Shown here: positions 17,309-25,739 of the stretch, piece after piece | How the letters are laid out: the number at the start of each line of letters is the position of its first letter | Position numbering within the stretch: the first letter of the stretch is position 1 | Assembly: GCF_000238315.3 (NCBI RefSeq) | Contig: NZ_CP011924.1 | Coordinates: 1,094,501-1,158,500, forward strand | Length of the DNA stretch: 64,000 nucleotides | Origin: Pseudoalteromonas piscicida | GTDB lineage: Bacteria; Pseudomonadota; Gammaproteobacteria; Enterobacterales; Alteromonadaceae | Direction: 5' to 3' | Made by a program: the position numbers and the translations under genes | The notes under the pieces: generated by a model | Seen by the model: the letters and a program-made list of their open reading frames with translations, nothing else | The model's database searches: none | What the model was told of the DNA's origin: nothing

Positions 17309-19816
17309 ATGGATAGAAAATGGTTATTACCATCATTATTGGCATCAAGTAGCCTTCTGGTCGCATGTGGGGGCGGAAGTGATGACGATCCGCAACCTGG
17401 CGATAACACCGGAGCCAAAGGTTCAATAAAAGTCATTGTACAGGGCTTACCCGCTGGAGCTGAGGCTGATCTAACGTTAACAGGTCCATCAAGCTATAGC
17501 GAAGATATTTCTACTACCACTACACTCAGTGCGCTTGCTACAGGTGAATATAAGCTAACCGCTACCTCTCGCTCTGTAAATCAGGCGCTTTATCAGCCCA
17601 ATGAAGAATCAATTACCGTTGATTTAAGCAGCAATGAGGAAGAAACAATCACCATTACCTACCGTACATCAGTAAGTGCACAGGGAACCGTAACTGGATT
17701 CGGCAGTGTGTACGTAAACGGTGTGCGTTATGAAACAACGCCAGAACAACAAGCAAATCTTAAAGTGGGTATGCAGGTAAATCTGCAAGGTAAGCAAGGC
17801 GCAGATGGTGATTTTGCAGTAGCTGATTCTATTAGCTACGACGCAACCGCTAAAGGTGTAGTGACGGCAGTCGACTACGCCAAACAAACAATCACTGTGT
17901 TGGGTCAAGAATTTGGTGTTGATAAGCGCACAAAGCTAGATATCGCATTTATTGAGTTAAATACGGGAGACTTCGTTGAGATCAGTGCGCTGCATCAAGG
18001 GCAGGGTCAATATATCGCTACCCGTATTGATGTTGAAGAACAAAGTGGCGAGTTTGAGGTTGAAGGCAAGGTTTCTGAACTAAATCTCGATGCCAAGACA
18101 TTTAAATTAGGCGCGCTTATTGTCGACTACAGCCAAGCGTCAGAGGTCGAAGGCACGATAGAAAATGATGCAATAGTAGAAGTAGAGGCATCGAACTTGC
18201 CTGTAGAGGGCGTTTTACTTGCTGACAGCATCGAAGTTGAAAGCGCCAATTCAGCGCCTTCGGGAGCGGTGGCTAAATTCGAAGGAATAGTAACGCAAGT
18301 CAGTGACGATGCTTTTGCAATTGGCGGCCATACTTTTACATTGAGCGATGAGACTGACTATAAGAAAGGCGACGATGACGACTTACAAGTCGGTATGCGT
18401 GTATTTGTGCTTGCAGTTGCAACTGAAGAAGGTTTAATCGCCAAAAAAGTACGCTTTGATAAGCACTCTGAAATCGAACTAACTGGTGTAATTGACGCAA
18501 TTGATCTTGAAGCACAAACACTAACGGTATTTGGTAGCAGTTATTTTGTAGATAACTATACCCAATTTGAAGATGAGTCAGATGCTGAGGACAACGAACT
18601 TAAACTTGAGAAGCTTAATATTGGCGATGTCGTTGAAATTGAAGCTTTTGGCTTTGAAGGTGCTTATGTCGTGAGAGACTTAGAGCGCCTCTCTGCGAGT
18701 GATTTTAATGATCAGCAAGAGCATGAAGTTGAAGGAAAAGTTACTGCTGTGAATGCAGCTGAGCAGACAATCACTGTTGGTAAACTGGTCTTTGCTATCA
18801 ATGGAGCAACCGAACTTGAGCTTGAGAGTGATGTTGATCTAACGGTATTTTTTGAAAAAGTGGCGGCAGGTGATATCGCGGAAGTTGACTATGTGATCCA
18901 AGGTGATGCACTTATCGCCACGAAAGTTGAGGTTGACGACAAAGACGACGACTTTGATGACCGAACTTTTGAATTAACAGGTAAGGTTTCGGACTTTAAC
19001 CCTGTCGATGCAACTTTTAGCCTCAATGGTAAAACCGTATTTTTTGATGAAAACACCGAGTTTAAAAACGGCATATTTGTCAATGACGACTTCGTTGAAG
19101 TCAAAGCGATTCAGCGTGCCGACGGCTCAGTTTTTGCGCTTAAAATTGAAATCGAGTCTGAAGACGGCATTGAGCTTGAAGTTGAAGGTAACGTCACCAA
19201 CTTTGTCTCAGCGTCTGAGTTTATGGTAAATGGCATTTCAATTATCACGGATAACAATACTGAGTTTAAAGATGGCAGCCGTGAAAACTTAGCGAATGGC
19301 GTCTCTGTTGAAGTCGAAGGGGTGTTAACCCAAGATAACCTACTATTGGCTAAGAAAGTTGAATTTGATGATGACGATGCCGAAGAAGTAGAGATTGCGG
19401 GGTTTATCGAAGATTTAGTTAAGGACTCTCCGTTTGATTATCAGTTCAATCTCGGCGCGCAGCGTGTTCAAGTTACCGCAAACACAGAGTTTAAGCATGG
19501 TAATTTTGAAAAGCTAGATAATGGTTTAGAAGTGGAAGTCGAAGGATACACCATAGATGGCGTGACAGTGGTTGCTAAAGAGCTGAAGTTTCAAGCAATA
19601 AAGTACGTAGAAGTTGAGGGGGCAATCACGCAGGTTGATTCAGCAACCATGTTTTATGTACTCGATCAGAAAATTAAAGTGTCTGAGCAAACTCAGTTTG
19701 AAGATGGTGAACAGTCTGATATTGCAACGGGTAAAAACGTTGAAGTAGAGGGCTATTTAGTAACCGAGGATGGTGAAACTTATATTCAAGCAGAAAAAGT
19801 AGAGTTCGAAGACTAA
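17309..19816 (+). CDS. DUF5666 repeat lipoprotein
   Basis: An 835-aa lipoprotein. The N-terminus MDRKWLLPSLLASSSLLVAC has a lipobox (LVAC, Cys20), followed by GGGSDDD, so it is probably anchored in the outer membrane. After a short beta domain come about nine repeats of some 65-75 residues with the pattern VEGKVSE...F.L.G..V...T.F..G....L..G..VEVE, typical of DUF5666 (an OB-like beta unit). The protein is strongly acidic (runs such as DDKDDDFDD). The function of this family is not known to me. ATG at 17309 has a ribosome site (taggag). A hairpin with a T-run follows the stop. Confidence 0.8.
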   Translation: MDRKWLLPSLLASSSLLVACGGGSDDDPQPGDNTGAKGSIKVIVQGLPAGAEADLTLTGPSSYSEDISTTTTLSALATGEYKLTATSRSVNQALYQPNEESITVDLSSNEEETITITYRTSVSAQGTVTGFGSVYVNGVRYETTPEQQANLKVGMQVNLQGKQGADGDFAVADSISYDATAKGVVTAVDYAKQTITVLGQEFGVDKRTKLDIAFIELNTGDFVEISALHQGQGQYIATRIDVEEQSGEFEVEGKVSELNLDAKTFKLGALIVDYSQASEVEGTIENDAIVEVEASNLPVEGVLLADSIEVESANSAPSGAVAKFEGIVTQVSDDAFAIGGHTFTLSDETDYKKGDDDDLQVGMRVFVLAVATEEGLIAKKVRFDKHSEIELTGVIDAIDLEAQTLTVFGSSYFVDNYTQFEDESDAEDNELKLEKLNIGDVVEIEAFGFEGAYVVRDLERLSASDFNDQQEHEVEGKVTAVNAAEQTITVGKLVFAINGATELELESDVDLTVFFEKVAAGDIAEVDYVIQGDALIATKVEVDDKDDDFDDRTFELTGKVSDFNPVDATFSLNGKTVFFDENTEFKNGIFVNDDFVEVKAIQRADGSVFALKIEIESEDGIELEVEGNVTNFVSASEFMVNGISIITDNNTEFKDGSRENLANGVSVEVEGVLTQDNLLLAKKVEFDDDDAEEVEIAGFIEDLVKDSPFDYQFNLGAQRVQVTANTEFKHGNFEKLDNGLEVEVEGYTIDGVTVVAKELKFQAIKYVEVEGAITQVDSATMFYVLDQKIKVSEQTQFEDGEQSDIATGKNVEVEGYLVTEDGETYIQAEKVEFED

Positions 19817-19843
19817 ATACTACTAAATGTTAAGTAAGCAATT

Positions 19844-19870
19844 AAAGCCTCCAATGTGGGGGCTTTTTTG
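19844..19870 (+). terminator. Rho-independent terminator after the DUF5666 gene
   Basis: AAAGCCTCC, a short loop, GGGGGCTTTTTT: a GC-rich stem followed by six T, 28 bp after the stop of the DUF5666 gene. It should end that transcript before the nucleotidase gene. Confidence 0.75.
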
Positions 19871-20135
19871 TATATTTATCACTTTAAAGTTAATTCACTT
19901 CTCCTGACTTAGTACCGTCATATTTCTAGCACTTAACTGCCATAAAAGCTTAGCTTTCTTGACTTTTTTCCCTCGTATAGTGACACCCGCCACGCAAAAC
20001 GCAACGGTTTATTCTGACTCGCTGTGCTTCTTGGTTCAGCTTCTATGAAGTGGAATAAGAAGAGACGTGAATTGGTATTACTGAAATAACTAAAAGCATG
20101 CGCACGGGTATGCAAACAAAGTAAAGAAAGGACTT
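19871..20135. other. Non-coding gap before the nucleotidase gene
   Basis: About 315 bp without a gene between the DUF5666 gene and the nucleotidase gene, including the terminator at its left end. The rest probably holds the nucleotidase promoter, but I see no well-spaced -35/-10 pair. A ribosome site (gaaagga) lies just before ATG 20136. Confidence 0.5.
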
Positions 20136-22175
20136 ATGAAAACAAAACTACTTCCAATCGCACTACTGTGCGGTGCCACAAGCATTATTACTGGCTGCTC
20201 AGATTCAGATAACGATGTTGATATAAACGTGCCGAAAGGACCTGATATTCCAAAAGAGGGCACTGCGGTGTCTTTGCGTTTACTAGAAACCACAGATTTG
20301 CATGCAAATGTATTGAACTACAACTACTTCTCAGACAAGCAAGATGACAAAGTGGGTCTAGTGAAAACCGCGGCGTTAATCCATCAAGCGAGAAGCCAAG
20401 TTAAAAACTCCATGCTGGTAGATAATGGCGACTTGATCCAAGGTAGTCCGCTTGGCGACTATATGGCGAAGATAAAAAACCTCAAAGAGGGAGAGGTTCA
20501 TCCTGTTTATAAGGCCATGAACACACTAGAGTACGATGTAGCAAATATTGGTAATCATGAGTTTAACTTTGGCTTAGCGTTTTTAGACGAAGCAATCGAC
20601 GATGCGAATTTTCCCTATATTAGTGCAAACGTATTTAAGGTTGATGGCGACGAAGATGAAACAAATGATGTTCCGTTGTTTAAGCCTTACCTAATTCAAG
20701 AAAAACAATTCTTTGATGAGAATGACAAACTTCAGGTGATTAAAGTCGGCTTTATCGGGTTTGTTCCACCGCAAATTATGCAATGGGATAAGGCCAATCT
20801 TGAAGGCAAAGTGATCGCTAAAGACATCGTAAAAATGGCAAAGCACTACGTACCTAAGATGAAAGCTGAAGGCGCGGATATTGTCGTTGCTATTCCGCAC
20901 TCAGGCCTAGACGTGTCAGCCGATAAGCCAATGGCTGAAAATGCATCTTATGCTTTGTCCAAGGTGGATGATATAGACGCCATTATGTTTGGTCACGCGC
21001 ATGCAAACTTCCCTGGTTCGGGCTACGCAGACTTAGCGGCACATGGTGTCGATAACGACAAAGGCACAATCAATGGCGTTGCGGCTGTAATGCCTGGTTT
21101 TTGGGGCAATCATCTTGGTGTAATTGATCTAGATATCCAATTTAAATCAGGTAAATGGGTGGTGGTTGACTCACAGTCTACGCTGAAAGCTATCTATGAA
21201 ACGGATGAAAATCGTAATACGGTATCGTTGGTAGAAAGCGATGCGGCAATTGAAGCAGCGGTACATCGTGAGCATGCTGAAACTCGCGCATGGGTGAATG
21301 AGCCTTTTGCTAAAATTACCAACACAGTGAACAGCTATTTTGCGTTAGTGAATGACGATCCCTCAATCCAAATCGTGACTGACGCACAAGCATGGTATAC
21401 AGCAAAAATCGTGCAAGGTACTGAGCTTGATGGATTACCTATTCTGTCTGCGGGTGCGCCTTTCAGAGCAGGGCGTGGCGGGCCAGATGACTTTACCGCA
21501 ATACCTGCAGGTGATATCGCCTATCGTAACGTTGCGGATATGTACATTTACCCGAACGTACTTAAGGTGCTGAAGCTCAAAGGGAGCGAAGTGCGCGAAT
21601 GGCTTGAAATGTCTGCAGGACAGTTCAATCAAATCACACCAAATACTGAAGGCGTTCAAGCGCTGATCAATCCAGACTTTCCTTCATATAACTATGATGT
21701 ACTAGATGGTGTGACGTATCAAATTGATGTCACTGAGCCTGCACGCTACGCGGCAAACGGTGAAAAGGTGTCAAACGGTAACCGCATTAAGGCATTGAAG
21801 TATCAAGGTGAGTTGGTGAAGGACGACCAAGTATTCTTGGTTGCAACGAATAACTATCGTGCATCTGGTGGCGGTAATTTCCCAAATATTAAGGGAGATA
21901 AAATCGTTGTCGACTCGCCAAATGAGAACCGTCAGGTCGTTGCTGACTATATTACTTTTGTTAGCGACCAAAATGGTGCTGCAGGACTTGATCCGTCCGC
22001 CGATATGAACTGGTCGTTTGCACCTGTAGTTGGCGCCAATATTGAATTCTTTAGCTCAACCAGTGCGGATGCTGAAACTTACAGTCAGCAATTTAATCAT
22101 ATTCTACCTACCGGCAAAACCGACGAAAGAGGTTTTGCACTTTATCAGCTGGATTTAACACAACCGCTGAACTAA
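20136..22175 (+). CDS. 5'-nucleotidase/2',3'-cyclic phosphodiesterase lipoprotein
   Basis: A 679-aa metallophosphoesterase of the CpdB/UshA family. Metal-binding motifs are visible in order: TTDLHAN (about residue 52), DNGDLIQGSPLGDY (about 97), GNHEFNFG (about 140) and GHAHANFPG (about 288). The C-terminal substrate domain has SAGAPFRAGRGGPDDF and NNYRASGGGNFP. The signal sequence ends in a lipobox (ITGC, Cys21), whereas E. coli CpdB is a free periplasmic protein, so this one is probably tethered to the outer membrane. It likely removes phosphate from extracellular nucleotides to supply phosphate and nucleosides. It is monocistronic, with a terminator right after the stop. Confidence 0.9.
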   Translation: MKTKLLPIALLCGATSIITGCSDSDNDVDINVPKGPDIPKEGTAVSLRLLETTDLHANVLNYNYFSDKQDDKVGLVKTAALIHQARSQVKNSMLVDNGDLIQGSPLGDYMAKIKNLKEGEVHPVYKAMNTLEYDVANIGNHEFNFGLAFLDEAIDDANFPYISANVFKVDGDEDETNDVPLFKPYLIQEKQFFDENDKLQVIKVGFIGFVPPQIMQWDKANLEGKVIAKDIVKMAKHYVPKMKAEGADIVVAIPHSGLDVSADKPMAENASYALSKVDDIDAIMFGHAHANFPGSGYADLAAHGVDNDKGTINGVAAVMPGFWGNHLGVIDLDIQFKSGKWVVVDSQSTLKAIYETDENRNTVSLVESDAAIEAAVHREHAETRAWVNEPFAKITNTVNSYFALVNDDPSIQIVTDAQAWYTAKIVQGTELDGLPILSAGAPFRAGRGGPDDFTAIPAGDIAYRNVADMYIYPNVLKVLKLKGSEVREWLEMSAGQFNQITPNTEGVQALINPDFPSYNYDVLDGVTYQIDVTEPARYAANGEKVSNGNRIKALKYQGELVKDDQVFLVATNNYRASGGGNFPNIKGDKIVVDSPNENRQVVADYITFVSDQNGAAGLDPSADMNWSFAPVVGANIEFFSSTSADAETYSQQFNHILPTGKTDERGFALYQLDLTQPLN

Positions 22176-22183
22176 TACACTAC

Positions 22184-22209
22184 GCCGCCATATTTTGGCG
22201 GCTTTTTTA
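22184..22209 (+). terminator. Terminator after the nucleotidase gene
   Basis: GCCGCC, loop ATATTTT, GGCGGC and TTTTTTA, nine bases after the stop codon. A textbook Rho-independent terminator. Confidence 0.85.
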
Positions 22210-22245
22210 TTGCTTCTTTTTATAATTTTCAACAGGATTTGACGA

Positions 22246-24414
22246 ATGAAACAAGTAAACTTCAAGCTTTGCAGCGTAGTTTTGGCTGCAGCTATATCCA
22301 CCTCTGTATTTGCAGCGCAGCCGTATGACTGGAATAACCACATTCCAGTCAAAACACCAAGCACAAACAACAATGGTAAGACAGTATTATTTGATGTGTC
22401 ACACGGTGGCGTTGAAGGAAACGCTGATTGGGTTATTGACGGTGCGTTTTCAGACTTTGCGGATGCATTAGTTAATGAAGGATATACCGTAAAAGAATAT
22501 CGTGGTGTTGATTTAAACAATGACGGCAAGATTAGATTCTTTGACGACCGTACCTCTCAAAGCAATCAAAATGAAGCGGTTATCAGCTATGATGCGATTA
22601 AAGATGCCGATGTCTTTGTATTGGCAGAAACTAACCGTCCTTTCACTCAATCAGAGCAAGCGGCGTTATTGCAGTTTGTAGCGGATGGAAAAGGGATATT
22701 TTTTATTGCAGATCATTATGACGCGGATCGTAATCTAAATACGTGGGATGCCACTGAAGTCTTTAACGGCTACAACCGCTCAGATCTGGCTAAGTATAAT
22801 CTAGGTGGTGAGTACGGTGACTGGCGTAATCCAAAATCAGCAGACATGGGATGGCTTGCAGAAAATTTTGGGATCCGCTTTCGCTTTAATGCCGCGGATT
22901 ACAAACAAGGCGTAAGTGGTATTGAGTCTGCGAGCAAAACAGAAGGGATCACACTCGGAGTTACTCCTGTATTGATGGCCGCAGGCGCGACGCTTGCGAT
23001 TGTAGATGAACAAAAAGCGAAAGGCTTGGTTTATTTTTCACCTTCAGATACACCAGCTAAGTGGCGTCATGCTAAAGATGATGGACTTTACTTTGGTGGT
23101 AGAAATGAAGGCCCGTATGTTGCTATCTCAAAAGCTGGGTTAGGCAAAGCCGCATTTATTGGTGATTCTTCCCCAATTGAAGACGCTACACCTAAGTACA
23201 AGCGTCAGGATAATGGCAATAGTAAAAAGACGTACCCTGGCTGGACAGACAATGGTAATGCCGCTGTACTTTCGGTCAATATCATCAACTGGCTAGCGAC
23301 TCCTGAGTCGTATCAGTACTTTGATGGTACTAACGGTCATGCAAGCGGTGAAGTAACACCTGTGCCAATGGCGCCGCAAGAAATGTCTGATCCAAACAAT
23401 GGTCAGCCATGGGGGACGCCTGCATCGGGTTTTGATGCGTGGAATACAGATAGCTATAAAAATAACTCTTTCAATGCGCCTTATGGTTCAGGGCAAACCA
23501 ACCCAGATCCTAATCCTGATCCAGAGCCAACTCCTGATGGCACGATTTCTGTAGCACAGGCCCTTGCTGCTTCTACTGGGTCTAAATTTGCTGTGTTAGG
23601 TAAAGTGACAGCCGAAGTAAACGGCATCTATGGCATACTACTCACAGATACTGCCAACGCATCGTTAAGTATCAACGTAAAGCTTGAATCTGCTCAGCGC
23701 AGTGACTTTAACCCGCAACTCAATCCTGAGATCCTTGGTCAATCAGTTATAGTGACTGGTACTCGAGACAGTTACATGGGTGAGGCTGGTATTCGTTATG
23801 TAAGCGATATTCAGATTGCACCAGTGGCATTGTCGGTTGAGCAGGCGCTTGCAACCGCCGAGGGCAATGAAATTGAGCTTGTAGGGCGTGTTAAATCTGC
23901 ACTTAATGATATCTATGCTTTAGTACTTGAGGACAGCCAAAATCCAAATCATACGATAAATGTTAAACTTGAAAGTCACCAGCGTGCTGCATTTAGTCCG
24001 CAGCTTAATCCATCCATTCTTGATTCTACTTTAGTTATCAAAGGTGTTCGCTCATCGTATATGAGTGCACCGGGGATACGAGAAGTCAGTGAAATACAAA
24101 CCGTTGGTACAACGACAGAGCCATCAAGTGATATGAGTGTTGCTGACGTATTGGCGCTGAATAATGGCTCGGCAGTGGTAGTCAGTGGCAAAATCACAGC
24201 TGCGGTAAACGATATCTATGCGCTTGAATTAAGTGACTCAACTGTCGTTGGCAACAAACTATATATTAAGTTGGAATCAGCTCAGCGCGATGCATTTAGT
24301 CCCAAGCTTAACCCGAGTTTGATTGGTAAATCACTGAGAGTTGAAGGGATTAAAAATGACTATATGAGTCATCCCGGTGTTCGCAATGTTACTTCACTTG
24401 TATTGTTAAATTAA
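22246..24414 (+). CDS. Secreted protein with three C-terminal OB-like (DUF6359-like) repeats
   Basis: A 722-aa exported protein; signal peptide MKQVNFKLCSVVLAAAISTS ends near VFAAQ. The N-terminal ~390 residues (VLFDVSHGGVEGNADWVI, DADVFVLAETNRPFTQSE, GIFFIADHYDADRN) look like a glutamine-amidotransferase-like or DUF4350-like fold, as found in some secreted hydrolases. A Pro/Asp-rich linker (NPDPNPDPEPTPDG) leads to three repeats of ~95 residues starting near 435, 530 and 630, each with VNGIY or LNDIY, NVKLES.QR and NP.ILG..V...G.R..YM...GIR. The repeats resemble DUF6359 OB domains seen in secreted nucleases. No clear nuclease catalytic motif is visible. Together with the upstream nucleotidase it may serve use of extracellular nucleic acids (inference). 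Confidence 0.6.
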   Translation: MKQVNFKLCSVVLAAAISTSVFAAQPYDWNNHIPVKTPSTNNNGKTVLFDVSHGGVEGNADWVIDGAFSDFADALVNEGYTVKEYRGVDLNNDGKIRFFDDRTSQSNQNEAVISYDAIKDADVFVLAETNRPFTQSEQAALLQFVADGKGIFFIADHYDADRNLNTWDATEVFNGYNRSDLAKYNLGGEYGDWRNPKSADMGWLAENFGIRFRFNAADYKQGVSGIESASKTEGITLGVTPVLMAAGATLAIVDEQKAKGLVYFSPSDTPAKWRHAKDDGLYFGGRNEGPYVAISKAGLGKAAFIGDSSPIEDATPKYKRQDNGNSKKTYPGWTDNGNAAVLSVNIINWLATPESYQYFDGTNGHASGEVTPVPMAPQEMSDPNNGQPWGTPASGFDAWNTDSYKNNSFNAPYGSGQTNPDPNPDPEPTPDGTISVAQALAASTGSKFAVLGKVTAEVNGIYGILLTDTANASLSINVKLESAQRSDFNPQLNPEILGQSVIVTGTRDSYMGEAGIRYVSDIQIAPVALSVEQALATAEGNEIELVGRVKSALNDIYALVLEDSQNPNHTINVKLESHQRAAFSPQLNPSILDSTLVIKGVRSSYMSAPGIREVSEIQTVGTTTEPSSDMSVADVLALNNGSAVVVSGKITAAVNDIYALELSDSTVVGNKLYIKLESAQRDAFSPKLNPSLIGKSLRVEGIKNDYMSHPGVRNVTSLVLLN

Positions 24415-24435
24415 ATCATTGTAATTGACCCTCCT

Positions 24436-24469
24436 TAAAGTAGGCATAGCGACGTTTATGTCTACTTTA
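24436..24469 (+). terminator. Hairpin after the OB-repeat protein gene
   Basis: TAAAGTAGGCATA and TATGTCTACTTTA form a near-perfect 13-bp stem with an 8-base loop. There is no long T-run, so it may be a weak or bidirectional terminator. The rest of the gap to the next gene shows nothing further that I can support. Confidence 0.5.
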
Positions 24470-24692
24470 TTCTAAGCGTTATTCCTGTATATTCTTTGTT
24501 CATTCATTATTTCACAAACTACACTTTTGAGGTCATTTACCTAGTTTGGATGGTAATGATTTTTATTTGTGTTAGTGTGTCGGCGTTATAGTGACATAAA
24601 CTCGCCAGCTGCAATGCTTCGTCGAGATCAGTAGGTGCTATTGCATAGTGTTTACTGAAAGGAATAGTGTTTTTAACTTTGGAACAAACTAC

Positions 24693-25733
24693 ATGAAATG
24701 CGTTTGCTTAATACTCTCTCTTTTATCCTTTAACCTTTATGCTGCAGCGGTCAATGTTGTGGTCACTGATGTAAAGCAACAACAGCTTGAACGAACATTG
24801 TCTTTAACGGGCTCAATTAGTGCAGCACAATACGCACAAGTGTCAAGTTTAACCGATGGTGTAATAACTAAGATTTCAGCTGAAGCCGGTGATATTGTTG
24901 AAGCAAATACTGTACTGCTGAGTCTCGATGCAGCTTTAGTAAAAGCTGAGCTGAAAAGTGTAGAAGCTGCACTTGAGCGCGCCAAGGTCGATCGCAACAA
25001 TGCGATAAGGTTGGTAAAAGAAGCACAGTCTCTGTCGCAGCAAAAATTATTTGCGCAAACTGAGCTTGCTGACAGAGAGGCTAAGTTACAAGCATCAGAA
25101 GCCACTCTTTTAGAAGCACAAGCTAAGATAACTTATCAGCGAGAGCTCGTTAACCGCCATCAATTAAAAGCGCCTTTTACGGGGGTGATTGCAAAGCGCA
25201 CAGTTAATTTAGGTGAGTGGGTGACGCGTGGACAAACGGTGTTTGAATTAGTGAGTAGCGATATACTATGGCTCGATTTGCAAGTGCCACAAGAGTACTT
25301 TCAGCTTATTAATCTCGGCCGTGTCGTTAATTTTAGCGTCGCAAGCGAGCCAAGCGTGCAGCATCAAGCTCATGTATTAGCAAAACTTCCTGTCATTGAC
25401 AAAACCAGTCGCTCGTTTCTATTAAGATTGGCAATCCCAAAAGGTGCGCAGATACGTGTCGGCGCATCGGCTACGGCAAAACTGCCGCTAATTCGAGCAC
25501 AAGACCAAAGCGTGATTATTCCTAGCGATGCGATTTTGCGTCACCCCGACGGTGGGTTCAGTGTCTTTGTGGCCGTTGACGGTCAAGCAAAGCGGTTAAA
25601 CGTTGAAATTGGTGAGCGAATTAATGGTCATATTGAAGTTTTATCTGGCTTAGAGATAGGGCAACAAGTGGTGGTTGAAGGCAATGAGTTACTGCAAGAA
25701 GGCCAGGCATTAAACATTGTACCGGGATTATAG
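24693..25733 (+). CDS. RND efflux periplasmic adaptor (HlyD/AcrA family)
   Basis: A ~346-aa membrane fusion protein. ATG 24693 is preferred over 24648 because it gives a clean signal peptide (MKCVCLILSLLSFNLYAAA). The order is typical: a first lipoyl half (VSSLTDGVITKISAEAGDIV), a coiled-coil hairpin (about residues 75-125, LKSVEAALERAKVDRNN), the second lipoyl half (LKAPFTGVIAKRTVNLGEWV), then beta-barrel and membrane-proximal domains. It links an inner-membrane RND pump to an outer-membrane channel. The permease gene starts 6 bp after the stop, so the two are co-transcribed. No outer-membrane factor gene is nearby. Confidence 0.9.
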   Translation: MKCVCLILSLLSFNLYAAAVNVVVTDVKQQQLERTLSLTGSISAAQYAQVSSLTDGVITKISAEAGDIVEANTVLLSLDAALVKAELKSVEAALERAKVDRNNAIRLVKEAQSLSQQKLFAQTELADREAKLQASEATLLEAQAKITYQRELVNRHQLKAPFTGVIAKRTVNLGEWVTRGQTVFELVSSDILWLDLQVPQEYFQLINLGRVVNFSVASEPSVQHQAHVLAKLPVIDKTSRSFLLRLAIPKGAQIRVGASATAKLPLIRAQDQSVIIPSDAILRHPDGGFSVFVAVDGQAKRLNVEIGERINGHIEVLSGLEIGQQVVVEGNELLQEGQALNIVPGL

Positions 25734-25739
25734 GAGCGG

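Noticed and set aside
19964..19986. TTGACT...TATAGT as a promoter for the nucleotidase gene
   Set aside because: The spacer is only about 11 bases, too short for a sigma-70 promoter.
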